Assembly (NCBI GenBank): GCA_002478045.1
Contig: DLLT01000022.1
Span: 1 to 64,000 of the forward strand
Length of the DNA stretch: 64,000 nucleotides
Origin: Porphyromonadaceae bacterium UBA7555
GTDB taxonomy: Bacteria > Bacteroidota > Bacteroidia > Bacteroidales > Muribaculaceae
Direction of reading: 5' to 3'
Below are positions 55,432-64,000 of the stretch, piece by piece; within the stretch, counting starts at the first letter, position 1, and each line of letters starts with the position of its first letter. The position numbers and the translations under genes are program-made. The notes under the pieces are model-generated. The model was given only the letters and a program-made list of their open reading frames with translations. It was not told the DNA's origin and did not search any database.

Positions 55432-57480
55432 ATGGACCAACAAGAACGTATACAACTCGATGGTGCTGCCAACAACCTACGCGTGCTGATAGCATCAATG
55501 GTTGAGAAAGCCAAATCCGGCCACCCGGGCGGTGCCATGGGTGCTTCCGATTTCATCAATACACTCTTTGCAAAATACCTTGTCTACGACCCCGAAGATC
55601 CTCAATGGATTGCCCGCGATCGTTTCTTCCTTGACCCGGGACACATGTCTACGATGCTTTACGGCGTACTTGCCTTCTCCGGCAAATTCACACCCGAAGA
55701 GTTGGCTCAGTTCCGTCAGTGGGGCAGCGTGACACCGGGACATCCGGAACTTGACGTCAATCGCGGCATTGAGAACAGTTCCGGACCATTAGGCCAGGGA
55801 CATGCTATGGCTGTCGGCTGCGCCATTGCCGAGCGCTTCCTTGTGGCACGCTTCGGCGAGGCTGCCTGCGGACACAAGACCTATGCCTTTATCAGCGACG
55901 GCGGCATACAGGAGGAAATCAGTCAAGGAGCGGGACGCCTGGCCGGGCATCTGGGTCTGAACAATCTTATAATGTTCTACGACTCAAACAAGGTGCAGCT
56001 ATCCACCACCACCGATGCCGTAACCGATGAAGACACCGCCGCCAAATACCGCGCTTGGGGCTGGAACGTCATTGACATCGATGGAAACGATTGCGCAGCC
56101 ATAGCCGCCGCTATCGAAGCCGCCCAAGAGGAGGAACACCGCCCCACCCTAATCATCGGACACACAATTATGGCCAAGGGCGCTGTACGCCCCGATGGCA
56201 CAAGCCTCGAAGGAGCTGTATCCACCCATGGTCAACCCCTGACAAGCGCCGGAGCGGACCTGGAGGCCACCATCCGCGGCCTCGGCGGCGACCCGGCAAA
56301 GCCTTTCGAGATACGCGAATCTACTCGTGCCCTCTACGCCACACGCGCCGAGCAACTGCACAAAACCGTAGCCGAGCGTCGTGCAGTGGCTAAAGCCTGG
56401 GCCGATGCCAACCCCGAAGCCGCTAAGACCTTACAAGACTACATCAACGGCAAATTGCCGCAAATCGAATACGACGGAATCGAATTCAAGGCCAACGAGG
56501 CATCGCGCAACGCTTCGGCCAAGGTTCTAGGTCTACTCGCACAGACCGTAGACAATATGATTGTCTCATCGGCTGACCTTGCCAATTCGGACAAGACCGA
56601 CGGGTACCTGAAGCAGACTCGCGCCTTCGCTCGCGGCGATTTCGGCGGCAAATTTCTACAATCCGGTGTGGCCGAGCTGACTATGGCCGCCGCAATCAAC
56701 GGCATCGCCCTTCATGGCGGATGTATCGGCGCTTGCGGCACTTTCTTCGTCTTCAGCGACTATATCAAACCGGCTCTGCGTATGTCTGCGCTTATGGAAC
56801 TGCCGGTGAAGTACATTTTCACGCACGATGCCTTCCGCGTAGGCGAGGACGGACCTACTCACCAGCCGGTGGAACAGGAAGCACAGATACGCCTCATGGA
56901 GCTTCTCGACAACTTCGGCGGCCGCCAAAGCACCTTGGTATTGCGTCCCGCCGATAGTGCCGAAACCGCTGTAGCTTGGAAGATGGCTATGGACAATAAG
57001 GAATGTCCGACTGTATTGATACTTTCGCGTCAGAATCTTGAGGATTTGCCTGCCGCCGACAACGACCGCCGCAAAGCCGCTTATGGTGCACAGCGCGGCG
57101 GATACACCGTCATCGAAGCCGAGAATCCCGAATTGGTACTCGTGGCCAACGGTAGCGAGGTCGCTTTGGCCGTACATGCCGCCGAGGCTCTGGCCGAGGA
57201 AGGCCGCCGCGTGCGCGTAGTTTCCGTTCCCTCCGTAGGGCTGTTCCTGCGTCAGGACAAGGAATACCGCGACAGCGTGCTCACGCCCAACGTTCCGCGC
57301 TACGGCATTACCGCCGGACTGCCCGCAGCATTGTATCCGCTGATGCGCGGTACCGCCAAATGGGATATCTTCGGACTTGAGCACTTCGGAGCTTCCGCTC
57401 CATATAAGGTTCTGGACGAGAAATTCGGCTTCACCGATGCCAACGTTCTGGCCAACATCGTTGAATTTATAGAAGACTGA
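55432..57480 (+). CDS. tkt: Transketolase
   Basis: 682 residues. A TPP enzyme of the pentose phosphate pathway that moves two-carbon units between sugar phosphates. Motifs: KAKSGHPGGAMG (substrate His), GPLGQGHAMAVG, the TPP-binding SDGGIQEEISQGAG with later NLIMFYDSNKVQLS, and THDAFRVGEDGPTHQPVEQ. Pyr domain starts near residue 360. A single-gene unit: its own -7 box and a bidirectional terminator follow. Confidence 0.97.
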   Translation: MDQQERIQLDGAANNLRVLIASMVEKAKSGHPGGAMGASDFINTLFAKYLVYDPEDPQWIARDRFFLDPGHMSTMLYGVLAFSGKFTPEELAQFRQWGSVTPGHPELDVNRGIENSSGPLGQGHAMAVGCAIAERFLVARFGEAACGHKTYAFISDGGIQEEISQGAGRLAGHLGLNNLIMFYDSNKVQLSTTTDAVTDEDTAAKYRAWGWNVIDIDGNDCAAIAAAIEAAQEEEHRPTLIIGHTIMAKGAVRPDGTSLEGAVSTHGQPLTSAGADLEATIRGLGGDPAKPFEIRESTRALYATRAEQLHKTVAERRAVAKAWADANPEAAKTLQDYINGKLPQIEYDGIEFKANEASRNASAKVLGLLAQTVDNMIVSSADLANSDKTDGYLKQTRAFARGDFGGKFLQSGVAELTMAAAINGIALHGGCIGACGTFFVFSDYIKPALRMSALMELPVKYIFTHDAFRVGEDGPTHQPVEQEAQIRLMELLDNFGGRQSTLVLRPADSAETAVAWKMAMDNKECPTVLILSRQNLEDLPAADNDRRKAAYGAQRGGYTVIEAENPELVLVANGSEVALAVHAAEALAEEGRRVRVVSVPSVGLFLRQDKEYRDSVLTPNVPRYGITAGLPAALYPLMRGTAKWDIFGLEHFGASAPYKVLDEKFGFTDANVLANIVEFIED

Positions 57481-57502
57481 ACGGCAGCCCTTTTAAGCAG
57501 AT

Positions 57503-57549
57503 AAAACAGGGCGGCAGACAATCCGGTGTCTGCCGCCCTGTTTTTTTCT
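57503..57549. terminator. Bidirectional terminator between tkt and the patB-type gene
   Basis: A perfect 17-bp stem (57503-57519 with 57528-57544, 8-nt loop) with A-run on one side and T-run on the other, 22 nt after tkt and 33 nt after the opposing aminotransferase gene. It can serve both convergent genes. Confidence 0.95.
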
Positions 57550-57581
57550 TCATATCGGGGCTTACGCCGTATTACCTCGTC

Positions 57582-58763
57582 CTATTCTTGTGCATAAGCG
57601 CGTATGCGCCGCATTCCTTCGGCCAAAAGGGCACGAGTGGTGGCCAAGTTGATACGTACAAAGCCTTCGCCCTCGGCACCATAGGCCGTGCCCGGCTGCA
57701 CCCATACACCGGTATCTCGCCTGAGCGCCTCGGCAAATTCGGCCACAGCCTGCCCTCGCCATCCGAGCATCTCGCGACAGTCGGCCCATGCCAAGTATGT
57801 GCCTTCAAGTGGCAAAACGCGTATTCCGGGAATGTTTTGGTCCACGTAATCGCTCACACTCTCGTAATTGGCATGTACATATCTGAGCATAGCTTGCAAC
57901 CACGTCTCGCCTTCGTTGTATGCTTTTTGTAGGGCTATGATTGCAAAGGGGCTTATGTCGCAAGTCTCATTGTCATTGATTGCTCGATTGATAATGCGAT
58001 GTAGACGGGAATCTTTGACTATAATATTTGCGACCTGCAATCCGGCAAGATTGAAGGCTTTGCTGGGCGAGACCATAGTGACACAGTCGCCGTCACACAA
58101 TGTGGCCATAGGCGTGTAGCTGTGCGGCGCAAAGACTATCTCGCAGTGTATCTCATCGCTTATCAAGGTAACATCGTACTTGCGGCACAATTCGTAGACA
58201 CGGCGTAAGTCCTCGGCGAGCCATACGCGGCCGCCGGGGTTGTGGGGATTGCACAGTATCATAGCCGTGCTCTTGGGATCGGCAAGAGCTTTCTCCAAGA
58301 CATCGAAGTCCATTTGGTATATTCCGTGATTATCCAAATGCAACGGGGCGTCCATATTGCGGCATCCGGCATTACGTATGCTCGAAAAGAAGCAGTTGTA
58401 CACCGGGGTCTGCACCACCACTCCATCCCCGGGATGAGTGACGGCACGCAATACTGCTGCAAGGGCGGGAAGAACACCGGTAGTCGGAATCACCCAACTG
58501 CGGTCTATATGCCAGTGATGACGCCGCTCAAACCACGAGGATACGGCACCATAGTACTCATCACCGGGGAAGCTGTAACCGAAGACCCCGTGAGTAGCGC
58601 GACGGGCCAGTGCTTCTATAATCTCCGGCGCAGTCTTGAAGTCCATATCGGCTACCCATAGCGGTATCAGGTCGTGTCCAGGGACGCTGTATCCGTCCCA
58701 TTTCATGCTGTCTGTATGCAGCCTGTTGACCGGAGTGTCAAAATCATATCTTTCCATATCCAT
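57582..58763 (-). CDS. PatB/MalY-type pyridoxal-phosphate C-S lyase (aminotransferase class I/II fold)
   Basis: About 393 residues. It probably splits C-S bonds of cystathionine or cysteine conjugates. MERYDFDTPVNRLHTDSMKWD is the usual PatB start, ADMDF is the family's substrate-site motif, NPHNPGGRVW and SDEIHCEIVF bind PLP, and the Schiff-base Lys is in SPSKAFNLAGLQ. Substrate cannot be fixed. ATG codons lie at 58763 and 58757, and an in-frame upstream start would enter the MATE gene's leader. Third gene after DUF3737 and MATE. Confidence 0.9.
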   Translation of the reverse strand: MDMERYDFDTPVNRLHTDSMKWDGYSVPGHDLIPLWVADMDFKTAPEIIEALARRATHGVFGYSFPGDEYYGAVSSWFERRHHWHIDRSWVIPTTGVLPALAAVLRAVTHPGDGVVVQTPVYNCFFSSIRNAGCRNMDAPLHLDNHGIYQMDFDVLEKALADPKSTAMILCNPHNPGGRVWLAEDLRRVYELCRKYDVTLISDEIHCEIVFAPHSYTPMATLCDGDCVTMVSPSKAFNLAGLQVANIIVKDSRLHRIINRAINDNETCDISPFAIIALQKAYNEGETWLQAMLRYVHANYESVSDYVDQNIPGIRVLPLEGTYLAWADCREMLGWRGQAVAEFAEALRRDTGVWVQPGTAYGAEGEGFVRINLATTRALLAEGMRRIRAYAQE

Positions 58764-58867
58764 GTCATTATTCTGTTTTGTATGGTTGAAAATCGTTATA
58801 GTCCGTATAATTTGTTCATTTCTGCTTAGCTTCAGACCTGGAAATACCGGAATTTCGAAAGCCAAGG

Positions 58868-60337
58868 CTAAGCATCAATGGGCCTAGACTCGGCGGCAAT
58901 GGCCGTTGCATGTTTCAGCCACCATCCACGCATAAAGAGCAAAACAAAGGCCGCGCCGCGGAAGCACAACTCGATACACATTGCCAGCCATACGCCGTGC
59001 AGACCTATTGATGGTGCCAGAAGCGCGGACAGTGTCAGGCGTACGACCCAGATGCTGCCGAAATTGATGCACGCCGGCACGGTGGCATAGCGTGCACCTA
59101 TAGCGATACCGTAGCCGACTATGGCAGCGCCGAACATCGGTTCGGCCCATGCCTCGGTACGCAGAGCCATAGCGCCCAGTTCGCGCACATTGACATCCGG
59201 CGTAAAGAATGCTATCATATCGTAAGCGTATATCCACATCACAACGCCCAGCACACCCATAATGACAATGCCGAGTGTCATAGTAATGCGACCGAAGCTT
59301 ATGGCCAGGGCGCGACGACCCGCCCCGAGGCTCTGACCGACAAGGGTGGTGGCGGCCTCGCCGATGCCGTAGCCGGGCATATAGCATAGACTCTCGGCTG
59401 TCACCGCAAAGGCGTTGGCGGCAATGGCGGCATTGCCCAAAGGTGCTACTATGGCGGTTATCAGTATCTGTGCTCCGCACATGACCACGCGTTCAAGCGC
59501 CATAGGACTGGCAACTGAGACGGCATGGCGCATAACACGGCGGCTCAGGTACCACCACGAACCGACGTAGCCACGAGCTCGTGACCACGGACGGGCCAAC
59601 GCCGGCGAGCGGCGTAACAGGTGCCACAGCAGGATGACACAGCCCACAACCTGGGCCATGGCCGTACCTATAGCAGCGCCGGTGACGCCAAGCCCCGCTC
59701 CGGGCAGTATAAGCGTACCCCAAGGGGTATCTATATGATGTGACGGATATATCATCAGGAAGTTGAAAACCACATCAAGGGTGCACATCACCACGGCTAT
59801 CACGCCGGGAACAAGCATATTGCCGCTGCTGCGGAGCATCGCTCCGGCCATAAAGGTCAGGTATATCACCGGCATCGTGGCCCCGAATATGGCAAAATAA
59901 GAGGTGCTCATATCGCACACAGCGCCCTTGCCGCCCAGCCAGTGCGGCAGCCCGGGAGCAATGGCCAAGGCAACCAAGGCGACCAATATGCCGATGGCTG
60001 TAACAACGACAGTGCCTTGGCGCACGACACTGCGTGCCTCGGCGTCTTTGCCGCCGCCCAAAAGGTGGGCCACCTGTACGGAGAATCCCATGACCGTGGC
60101 CGTGCCCAAGCCCCAAAAGAGCCATGTCGTGGTAGCGATAAGTCCTATCGAGGCGGCCGGCTCGGCGCCGAGGTGCCCAACCATGGCGGCGTCGATATAT
60201 TCCATGAGCAACGTGGACAGCTGGGCCATGATGGCGGGCCAGCTCAGCCGCGCCACCATAGAGAGCTTGCCGCGCAGTGTCGCCACGCGTGGCGACCGCA
60301 ATTGCGCCGCGAGGTCCGAACCAGTGTTCCGACTCAT
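58868..60337 (-). CDS. MATE-family multidrug/sodium efflux transporter
   Basis: 489 residues with twelve expected helices in two homologous halves. First half: SWPAIMAQLSTLLMEYIDAAMVGHLG and GFSVQVAHLLGGG; second half: MALERVVMCGAQILI and YMPGYGIGEAATTLVGQSLGAG, the matching repeat. It exports cationic compounds or metabolites using a Na+ or H+ gradient; substrate unknown. It overlaps the DUF3737 gene by ATGA, so the two are coupled. The 3' end lies 105 nt before the aminotransferase gene. Confidence 0.92.
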   Translation of the reverse strand: MSRNTGSDLAAQLRSPRVATLRGKLSMVARLSWPAIMAQLSTLLMEYIDAAMVGHLGAEPAASIGLIATTTWLFWGLGTATVMGFSVQVAHLLGGGKDAEARSVVRQGTVVVTAIGILVALVALAIAPGLPHWLGGKGAVCDMSTSYFAIFGATMPVIYLTFMAGAMLRSSGNMLVPGVIAVVMCTLDVVFNFLMIYPSHHIDTPWGTLILPGAGLGVTGAAIGTAMAQVVGCVILLWHLLRRSPALARPWSRARGYVGSWWYLSRRVMRHAVSVASPMALERVVMCGAQILITAIVAPLGNAAIAANAFAVTAESLCYMPGYGIGEAATTLVGQSLGAGRRALAISFGRITMTLGIVIMGVLGVVMWIYAYDMIAFFTPDVNVRELGAMALRTEAWAEPMFGAAIVGYGIAIGARYATVPACINFGSIWVVRLTLSALLAPSIGLHGVWLAMCIELCFRGAAFVLLFMRGWWLKHATAIAAESRPIDA

Positions 60338-61197
60338 GCGTCGGCGCTGCCGGTGGTGACGATGCGGCAGTCGGCCGGCGACTGGATGTTCTCGTCAAGT
60401 ATCACCTCGCCCACGCTGTCACAATAGATGTATCCGTGGCGCGGATTCTTAATACTGGTGATATGTCCGTGCATCCCGGCACGCACGTCCGAGTCCTCGA
60501 AGGCCAGGTCGGCATCAGCGCCGAAAGTGCAGTTTTCGAGTACGAGGTCGTGGCAGTAGCACAGGGGCTGGGTGCCGGTGATATGGCAGTTGACAAGGCG
60601 CAGGCCGTGCGAATACCAGCCGAGGTACTCGCCGTGCAGCTCGCTGTCGCGTACGGTGACGCCCACGGTGTTCCACAGCGCGTCTTTACTGTAAATCTTG
60701 GCATTGCGTATCACCACATCGTGGCAGTACTGGAAGGAGTAATTGCCGTGCTGCTCGTAGCGGTCGATGACCACATGGTCGGTGTGCATAAACAGGTAGT
60801 CGGCATTGAACATCTTGACGTCTTCGAGGGTGACGTCGCTGCAATGCCATAGGGTTTCCTGCGCATTGGGAAATTCGACGCCGCTGACATACAGTCCCTT
60901 GAGTTCGCGAAACATCTTGGGCGCTTCGACACGGCAGTTGCGCATTACGCAGTCTTGGCTATACCACAACGCGGCACGTGCGCCCTCGGTGAAGTAGCAG
61001 TCTTCGACCTCGAAGTTGCGTGCGTGCCAGAACGGGTACTTGCCTCGGAACTCGCAATGGCGTGCCACAATGTCTCGCGTGGCTTTCAAGGCGCTCTCGC
61101 CGGGATTGATGATTACGTGTTCCAGTTCCAAGTCGTGAGCGGCGAACAACGGCCGTTCGCCCCCATATTCCTTATTCTCTATCTTTATCTTTTCCAT
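60334..61197 (-). CDS. DUF3737 family right-handed beta-helix protein
   Basis: 287 residues without signal peptide. Repeating short coils of 20-25 residues such as RDIVARHCEFRGKYPFWHARNFEVEDCYF and DVTLEDVKMFNADYLFMHTDHVVID show the ladder of a right-handed parallel beta helix; many coils end in Cys-Asp or Cys-His pairs. Biochemical role unknown. ATG 61197 is chosen since the -7 box at 61241-61248 precludes longer forms. It heads an operon with MATE and the PatB-type enzyme, an arrangement common in gut bacteria as I recall it (family recognition, not a search). Confidence 0.85.
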   Translation of the reverse strand: MEKIKIENKEYGGERPLFAAHDLELEHVIINPGESALKATRDIVARHCEFRGKYPFWHARNFEVEDCYFTEGARAALWYSQDCVMRNCRVEAPKMFRELKGLYVSGVEFPNAQETLWHCSDVTLEDVKMFNADYLFMHTDHVVIDRYEQHGNYSFQYCHDVVIRNAKIYSKDALWNTVGVTVRDSELHGEYLGWYSHGLRLVNCHITGTQPLCYCHDLVLENCTFGADADLAFEDSDVRAGMHGHITSIKNPRHGYIYCDSVGEVILDENIQSPADCRIVTTGSADA

Positions 61198-61240
61198 ATA
61201 ATTATCCTGTCTATATTGCGTGTTGTTATGCTTTGTTTTG

Positions 61241-61248
61241 CAAATATA
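61241..61248 (-). promoter_or_regulatory. -7 box of the DUF3737-MATE-PatB operon
   Basis: TATATTTG on the minus strand (61248 to 61241) lies 44 nt before the DUF3737 ATG at 61197. Confidence 0.5.
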
Positions 61249-61392
61249 CAAAGTATTTTCGAGACCGTCCATCCACTTAACATTGCTTAATCCTTACCGT
61301 TCCCCATCTGTCTGAATGTCCGCATATTTTGCAGCCAAGTAATCTGTACATATCCGCGTATGCCTCCCGGCAAGCGATGAAGTATACCGACG

Positions 61393-61433
61393 AAAACGGG
61401 GAGCGACCGGCTCTAAAGCCGTTTCGCTCCCCG
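61393..61433 (-). terminator. Terminator downstream of the secreted protein genes
   Basis: A 10-bp GC-rich outer stem (61397-61406 with 61424-61433) with an inner 4-5 bp stem; on the minus strand it is followed by TTTTCG. It lies 110 nt after the 61543 stop. Confidence 0.7.
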
Positions 61434-61542
61434 CTCCATCATTCGCTTATTTGACGTCCCGAAATCGGACTAACGTCTTATCGATGTCTGACAGCAAGCT
61501 TCATTGCTGTCGCTAATTGATTTGGGTTATGGGAGGCATACG

Positions 61543-62103
61543 TTAGTATGAGCAGACTGCTCTGACCGGATACGATAGGGTGGTAGACGGCATCCCGAAA
61601 TAATTATAAGTCGCCTGGCTCTCATAAATTTCCGCGCCGAAAAACATAGCTGCATAGTTGTCATCATTCTTAGAAAACCAATATCTAATTTGATAACCAA
61701 CACCAGCACCAATATTAGCGTCAAGACTTATCCGTTTATAGACTCGAAGGCTTATGCTATTACCATTTGGAGCTATAAAATTGAGCCCATTATCAGGCTG
61801 AATTGTAATTGTGCACTGCTTTGCCAATTCTCTATACTCCTCATATGTTGGCAGACGATAATGACTGGATTGCTTCATCACCGCTGTATTGGCATCAGAA
61901 TATTTGCATCCGGATGACGCATCCGCTCTTGCCCACATAACGCTAAGACCCAGGTCCACTAAGTTACTTGTAGACCTGTCTATTGTCAGACTATCGGCGG
62001 CTTGCACGGACAAGGTATTGCCTTTCCATATATATACGGTGTTCTGCGAGTATGCAGCGAATACGCATACAAGCGTAACGATTAGTGTCGGTATTCGTTT
62101 CAT
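61543..62103 (-). CDS. Secreted FISUMP-like protein (Fib_succ_major type)
   Basis: 186 residues with signal peptide MKRIPTLIVTLVCVFAAYS. The body resembles the Fibrobacter-major-paralogous-domain family found in many Bacteroidales surface proteins: VDLGLSVMWARADA near residue 50, HYRLPTYEEYRELAKQCTI near 82-100 and a C-terminal aromatic strand (AMFFGAEIYESQATYNYF). Role unknown; likely periplasmic or surface-exposed. The next secreted protein gene lies 9 nt upstream on the same strand, so they are one operon. Confidence 0.7.
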   Translation of the reverse strand: MKRIPTLIVTLVCVFAAYSQNTVYIWKGNTLSVQAADSLTIDRSTSNLVDLGLSVMWARADASSGCKYSDANTAVMKQSSHYRLPTYEEYRELAKQCTITIQPDNGLNFIAPNGNSISLRVYKRISLDANIGAGVGYQIRYWFSKNDDNYAAMFFGAEIYESQATYNYFGMPSTTLSYPVRAVCSY

Positions 62104-62112
62104 TGTTTTATG

Positions 62113-62598
62113 TTATTTTGTTATGAACTTGAACGATATGCCGCCGGACGTGCGTATGATGTACACGCCGGAGGACGGCATAGCCATTCGTAGAGTTTCG
62201 TTATCTGCATTGGCACGGGCGGTGCATACGCTACGTCCGTCCGGGGTATAGGCTGTGACGGTCTCTCCGGTATTGAGGCCGGAGACATCAACACCATTGT
62301 CGATGATTGTAAACAGGACGTCCGCCTTTTTATCAATGGTCGGGAATTCGATACCACCGACATCGACATTACCGCTGTAGATGCTTGCTATCTCTCTATA
62401 GGAATATGATACAGTCGTTTTGTCCGTGACTATTCCCAAAGAGGAAGAATGCGGAAGTATCTTCGGCTTGCTCTCGAGGGTAAACCCCACGGTGGAGCCG
62501 TCTTTGAGACGCAGGATTATTCCCGGCTGCGTCTCGGCCATAGCCGATGTAGCGATTGCCAGCATCACGACTATGATTAAGTCTTTGAGTCTTTTCAT
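62113..62598 (-). CDS. Small secreted protein with a C-terminal sorting-like tail
   Basis: 161 residues from ATG 62598. The signal peptide MKRLKDLIIVVMLAIATSAMA is followed by strand-rich sequence (GIILRLKDGSTVGFTLESKPKI, YREIASIYSGNVDVGG). The end resembles the sorting tails seen in Bacteroidales secreted proteins (TVTAYTPDGRSVCTARANADN, then SSGVYIIRTSGGISFKFITK). Its N-terminal part looks like the start of the partner protein's KDG-type repeat (compare VYIWKGNTLSVQAADSLTI at 61543). Function unknown. 17 nt after the KAP NTPase gene. Confidence 0.65.
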   Translation of the reverse strand: MKRLKDLIIVVMLAIATSAMAETQPGIILRLKDGSTVGFTLESKPKILPHSSSLGIVTDKTTVSYSYREIASIYSGNVDVGGIEFPTIDKKADVLFTIIDNGVDVSGLNTGETVTAYTPDGRSVCTARANADNETLRMAMPSSGVYIIRTSGGISFKFITK

Positions 62599-62615
62599 AA
62601 CTTTGTGTTTGTTGA

Positions 62616-64000
62616 TTATTTTTGTTTGCTTACTTGCTTGATTTCTATGCCAACAGATTTGCAACGTTGAAGGAACAATGCGAACTCGGCTTCTTTACCA
62701 TTAGACATCAGCGGCCAGTTGGAGCTTATCAAGAAACGGATGCCGTCTCCGGCCACAATGGCGTCTTTCTCGGAGTATTTACCGAAAAAGTCCACTTTAC
62801 CCTTTTCTTTCATCCTGGCATGATAGTCTTCATACTTCATAAAGCGCAGAGCCATATTGGTCTGTACCCGGAACGTCTCGCACAACTCATCATAAGTGAC
62901 TTGCGGATGCGCCTTTATATAGTCGGTTACAACTTGACGGACAAGGTCGGTCTTCTTGCTGTATTCTATATCCTTGTATACGTAATTGTTTAGGTCGCGG
63001 TTAAACTTATATTCCTTGATAGGCGATGTATTCTCCGAGGATTGGACACTCGTCACATTGGACAAGCTGAGCAGGTCGGACATAACATCCTCAATCGAGG
63101 CTTTGCCTACCAAAGACCTGATGCAAGACAACAGACGCGAAATGCCGAAGCATCGTTTGCTGAGATACGGGTCTGATTTGCACATACGGTACAGTACCAC
63201 TTCCCAATCTTCGTCGAACTCCTCCAACTTGGTAAGTTCGTCACCTTCCTCCTCGGTGAGTGCCGGCAGCTTGAGATGTGTGGCTGTGGCATTATCCCAG
63301 TGTGTGAAGTCCGGGAAGGATATCAGCCGGGCATAAATGTCCGGATAGGCTATCTGGATGCAAACTATCGCGAACTTCTGCAATTTTGCGTCATGGTCGC
63401 TAACGCCATCAACGCCTTCTTTCTCGGCGGTCAAGATGGATATCAGCGACAGCGTATTGATTAGGCGCTTCAACGAGCGGGGGTTCGACCCTATCGAGTT
63501 TCCTATTATATCCGCTATCTGCCTTGAAATGTCATCATCGTATTCATTCTCGTCAAAGAAGCCGATAGAAGTCAGCGAAGACTTCATTAATCCGTCCACC
63601 GCATACGTTGCAACCGGCATCGTAAACGGCAATTGGATAATCTTATCGAAGAACGAGCGGAATTCATGGGAATTAGCCTCGGTAAACTCGCCGAATTTCG
63701 GTTTAAGACCTTTGATAACGACATCGTAATCGATGGCAAGGACAAAGACGCATCCTTCGATATCAAAGAGATTCTTCAGCAATTCGAGTAACTCTACCGC
63801 AAGAGCAGGGTCTATACGGTCAAGGTCGTCCACAAAGACAATGAAGCCCTTGACTGGCGTTTTAATTTCCTCGTGCTGTTTAATCACGTCATTAACAAGA
63901 AACTGTATTTCCTTCTTCAGGGCATTAATGGTCGAATCTTTGGCGCTGTCGCCTTTCAGTTCGTCCATTATATCTTCATTGACTCCGACTTTTTCCAAGG
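62616..64000 (-). CDS. C-terminal part of a KAP-family P-loop NTPase (5' end off the window)
   Basis: At least 460 residues, open to the edge of the window; the first codon drawn in many tables would be TTG, so the true start is outside. KGFIVFVDDLDRIDPALAVELLELLKNLFDIEGCVFVLAIDYDVVIKG is the Walker B and following region of KAP NTPases. NSHEFRSFFDKIIQLPFTMP and SNPRSLKRLINTLSLI are typical of the group's lid. The Walker A motif is off the window. The C-terminal 170 residues form a region I do not recognise (QTNMALRFMKYEDYH, then DGIRFLISSNWPL). KAP NTPases act at membranes and some belong to phage defence systems; no role can be assigned here. Confidence 0.75.
   Translation of the reverse strand, partial: LEKVGVNEDIMDELKGDSAKDSTINALKKEIQFLVNDVIKQHEEIKTPVKGFIVFVDDLDRIDPALAVELLELLKNLFDIEGCVFVLAIDYDVVIKGLKPKFGEFTEANSHEFRSFFDKIIQLPFTMPVATYAVDGLMKSSLTSIGFFDENEYDDDISRQIADIIGNSIGSNPRSLKRLINTLSLISILTAEKEGVDGVSDHDAKLQKFAIVCIQIAYPDIYARLISFPDFTHWDNATATHLKLPALTEEEGDELTKLEEFDEDWEVVLYRMCKSDPYLSKRCFGISRLLSCIRSLVGKASIEDVMSDLLSLSNVTSVQSSENTSPIKEYKFNRDLNNYVYKDIEYSKKTDLVRQVVTDYIKAHPQVTYDELCETFRVQTNMALRFMKYEDYHARMKEKGKVDFFGKYSEKDAIVAGDGIRFLISSNWPLMSNGKEAEFALFLQRCKSVGIEIKQVSKQK

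Larger units (their letters stand above)
61198..61542. other. Intergenic stretch between the DUF3737 operon and the secreted protein genes
   Basis: Holds the promoter box at 61241-61248, a terminator-like hairpin for minus-strand transcripts (61397-61433), an 8-bp hairpin (61490-61497 with 61504-61511) and no gene. Confidence 0.6.

Noticed and set aside
1..64000. CRISPR arrays, tRNA, rRNA or intact IS elements
   Set aside because: No regularly spaced repeats, no T-loop/acceptor pattern in the gaps and no transposase frame was found. Small decayed elements cannot be excluded.

Overview
The window reads as ordinary chromosome of a Bacteroidales bacterium, most likely a gut member close to Muribaculaceae (the order is well supported, the family is inference). 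Three things point there. Many genes follow the Bacteroidota promoter pattern, a -7 TAnnTTTG box with a TTTG-like -33 box 19-20 nt upstream. The primary sigma factor is the short form without region 1.1. The gene content is typical: fused RibBA, methylmalonyl-CoA mutase MutA/MutB, an LptF/G-type permease with a tail, the nusB-yajC-ybbR-coaE block, a DUF3127 protein and FISUMP-type secreted proteins. I found no tRNA, rRNA, CRISPR array or intact insertion sequence.

Layout. 1-8.7 kb: the end of a secreted VWA protein, then lptF-ribBA-glnS, a TPR-like protein and a uracil-DNA-glycosylase-superfamily protein. 8.8-16.1 kb: one plus-strand run with a promoter, mlaE-mlaF-holB, then addB-like nuclease and hemW. 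16.2-19.9 kb: minus-strand rlmH, an EptA-type phosphoethanolamine transferase and an outer-membrane barrel protein. 20.0-24.0 kb: an accessory island. It holds a decayed phage tail module (chaperone with a classic -1 frameshift heptamer, a D12-class DNA adenine methylase, a small antisense membrane protein, the front part of a tape measure protein) and an ADP-ribosylglycohydrolase with an extra C-terminal domain. 24.2-28.4 kb: mutAB.

28.5-38.9 kb: a membrane protein/winged-helix regulator pair, an SLC13-RCK permease, an ABC-2 exporter, cdsA, a phosphohexomutase and an HtrA protease. 39.1-50.7 kb: rpoD, rplY-pth, sppA-lpxK, purine nucleoside phosphorylase, thiL, then nusB-yajC-ybbR-coaE. 50.8-54.7 kb (minus): a choloylglycine-hydrolase-family enzyme, an M3 peptidase and a DUF3127 protein with an SSB-like tip. 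55.4-57.5 kb: tkt, facing a minus-strand DUF3737-MATE-PatB operon across a bidirectional terminator. 61.5-64 kb: two small secreted proteins and the end of a KAP-type P-loop NTPase.

Many genes serve the envelope: LptF-type LPS export, LpxK lipid A kinase, EptA lipid A decoration, MlaEF lipid transport, CdsA phospholipid synthesis, HtrA and SppA quality control and YajC secretion. The accessory island at 20-24 kb is the part least like the rest and the best place to look for something new: a truncated tail module, a repeat-bearing methylase and an intact ADP-ribosyl hydrolase between two housekeeping loci.
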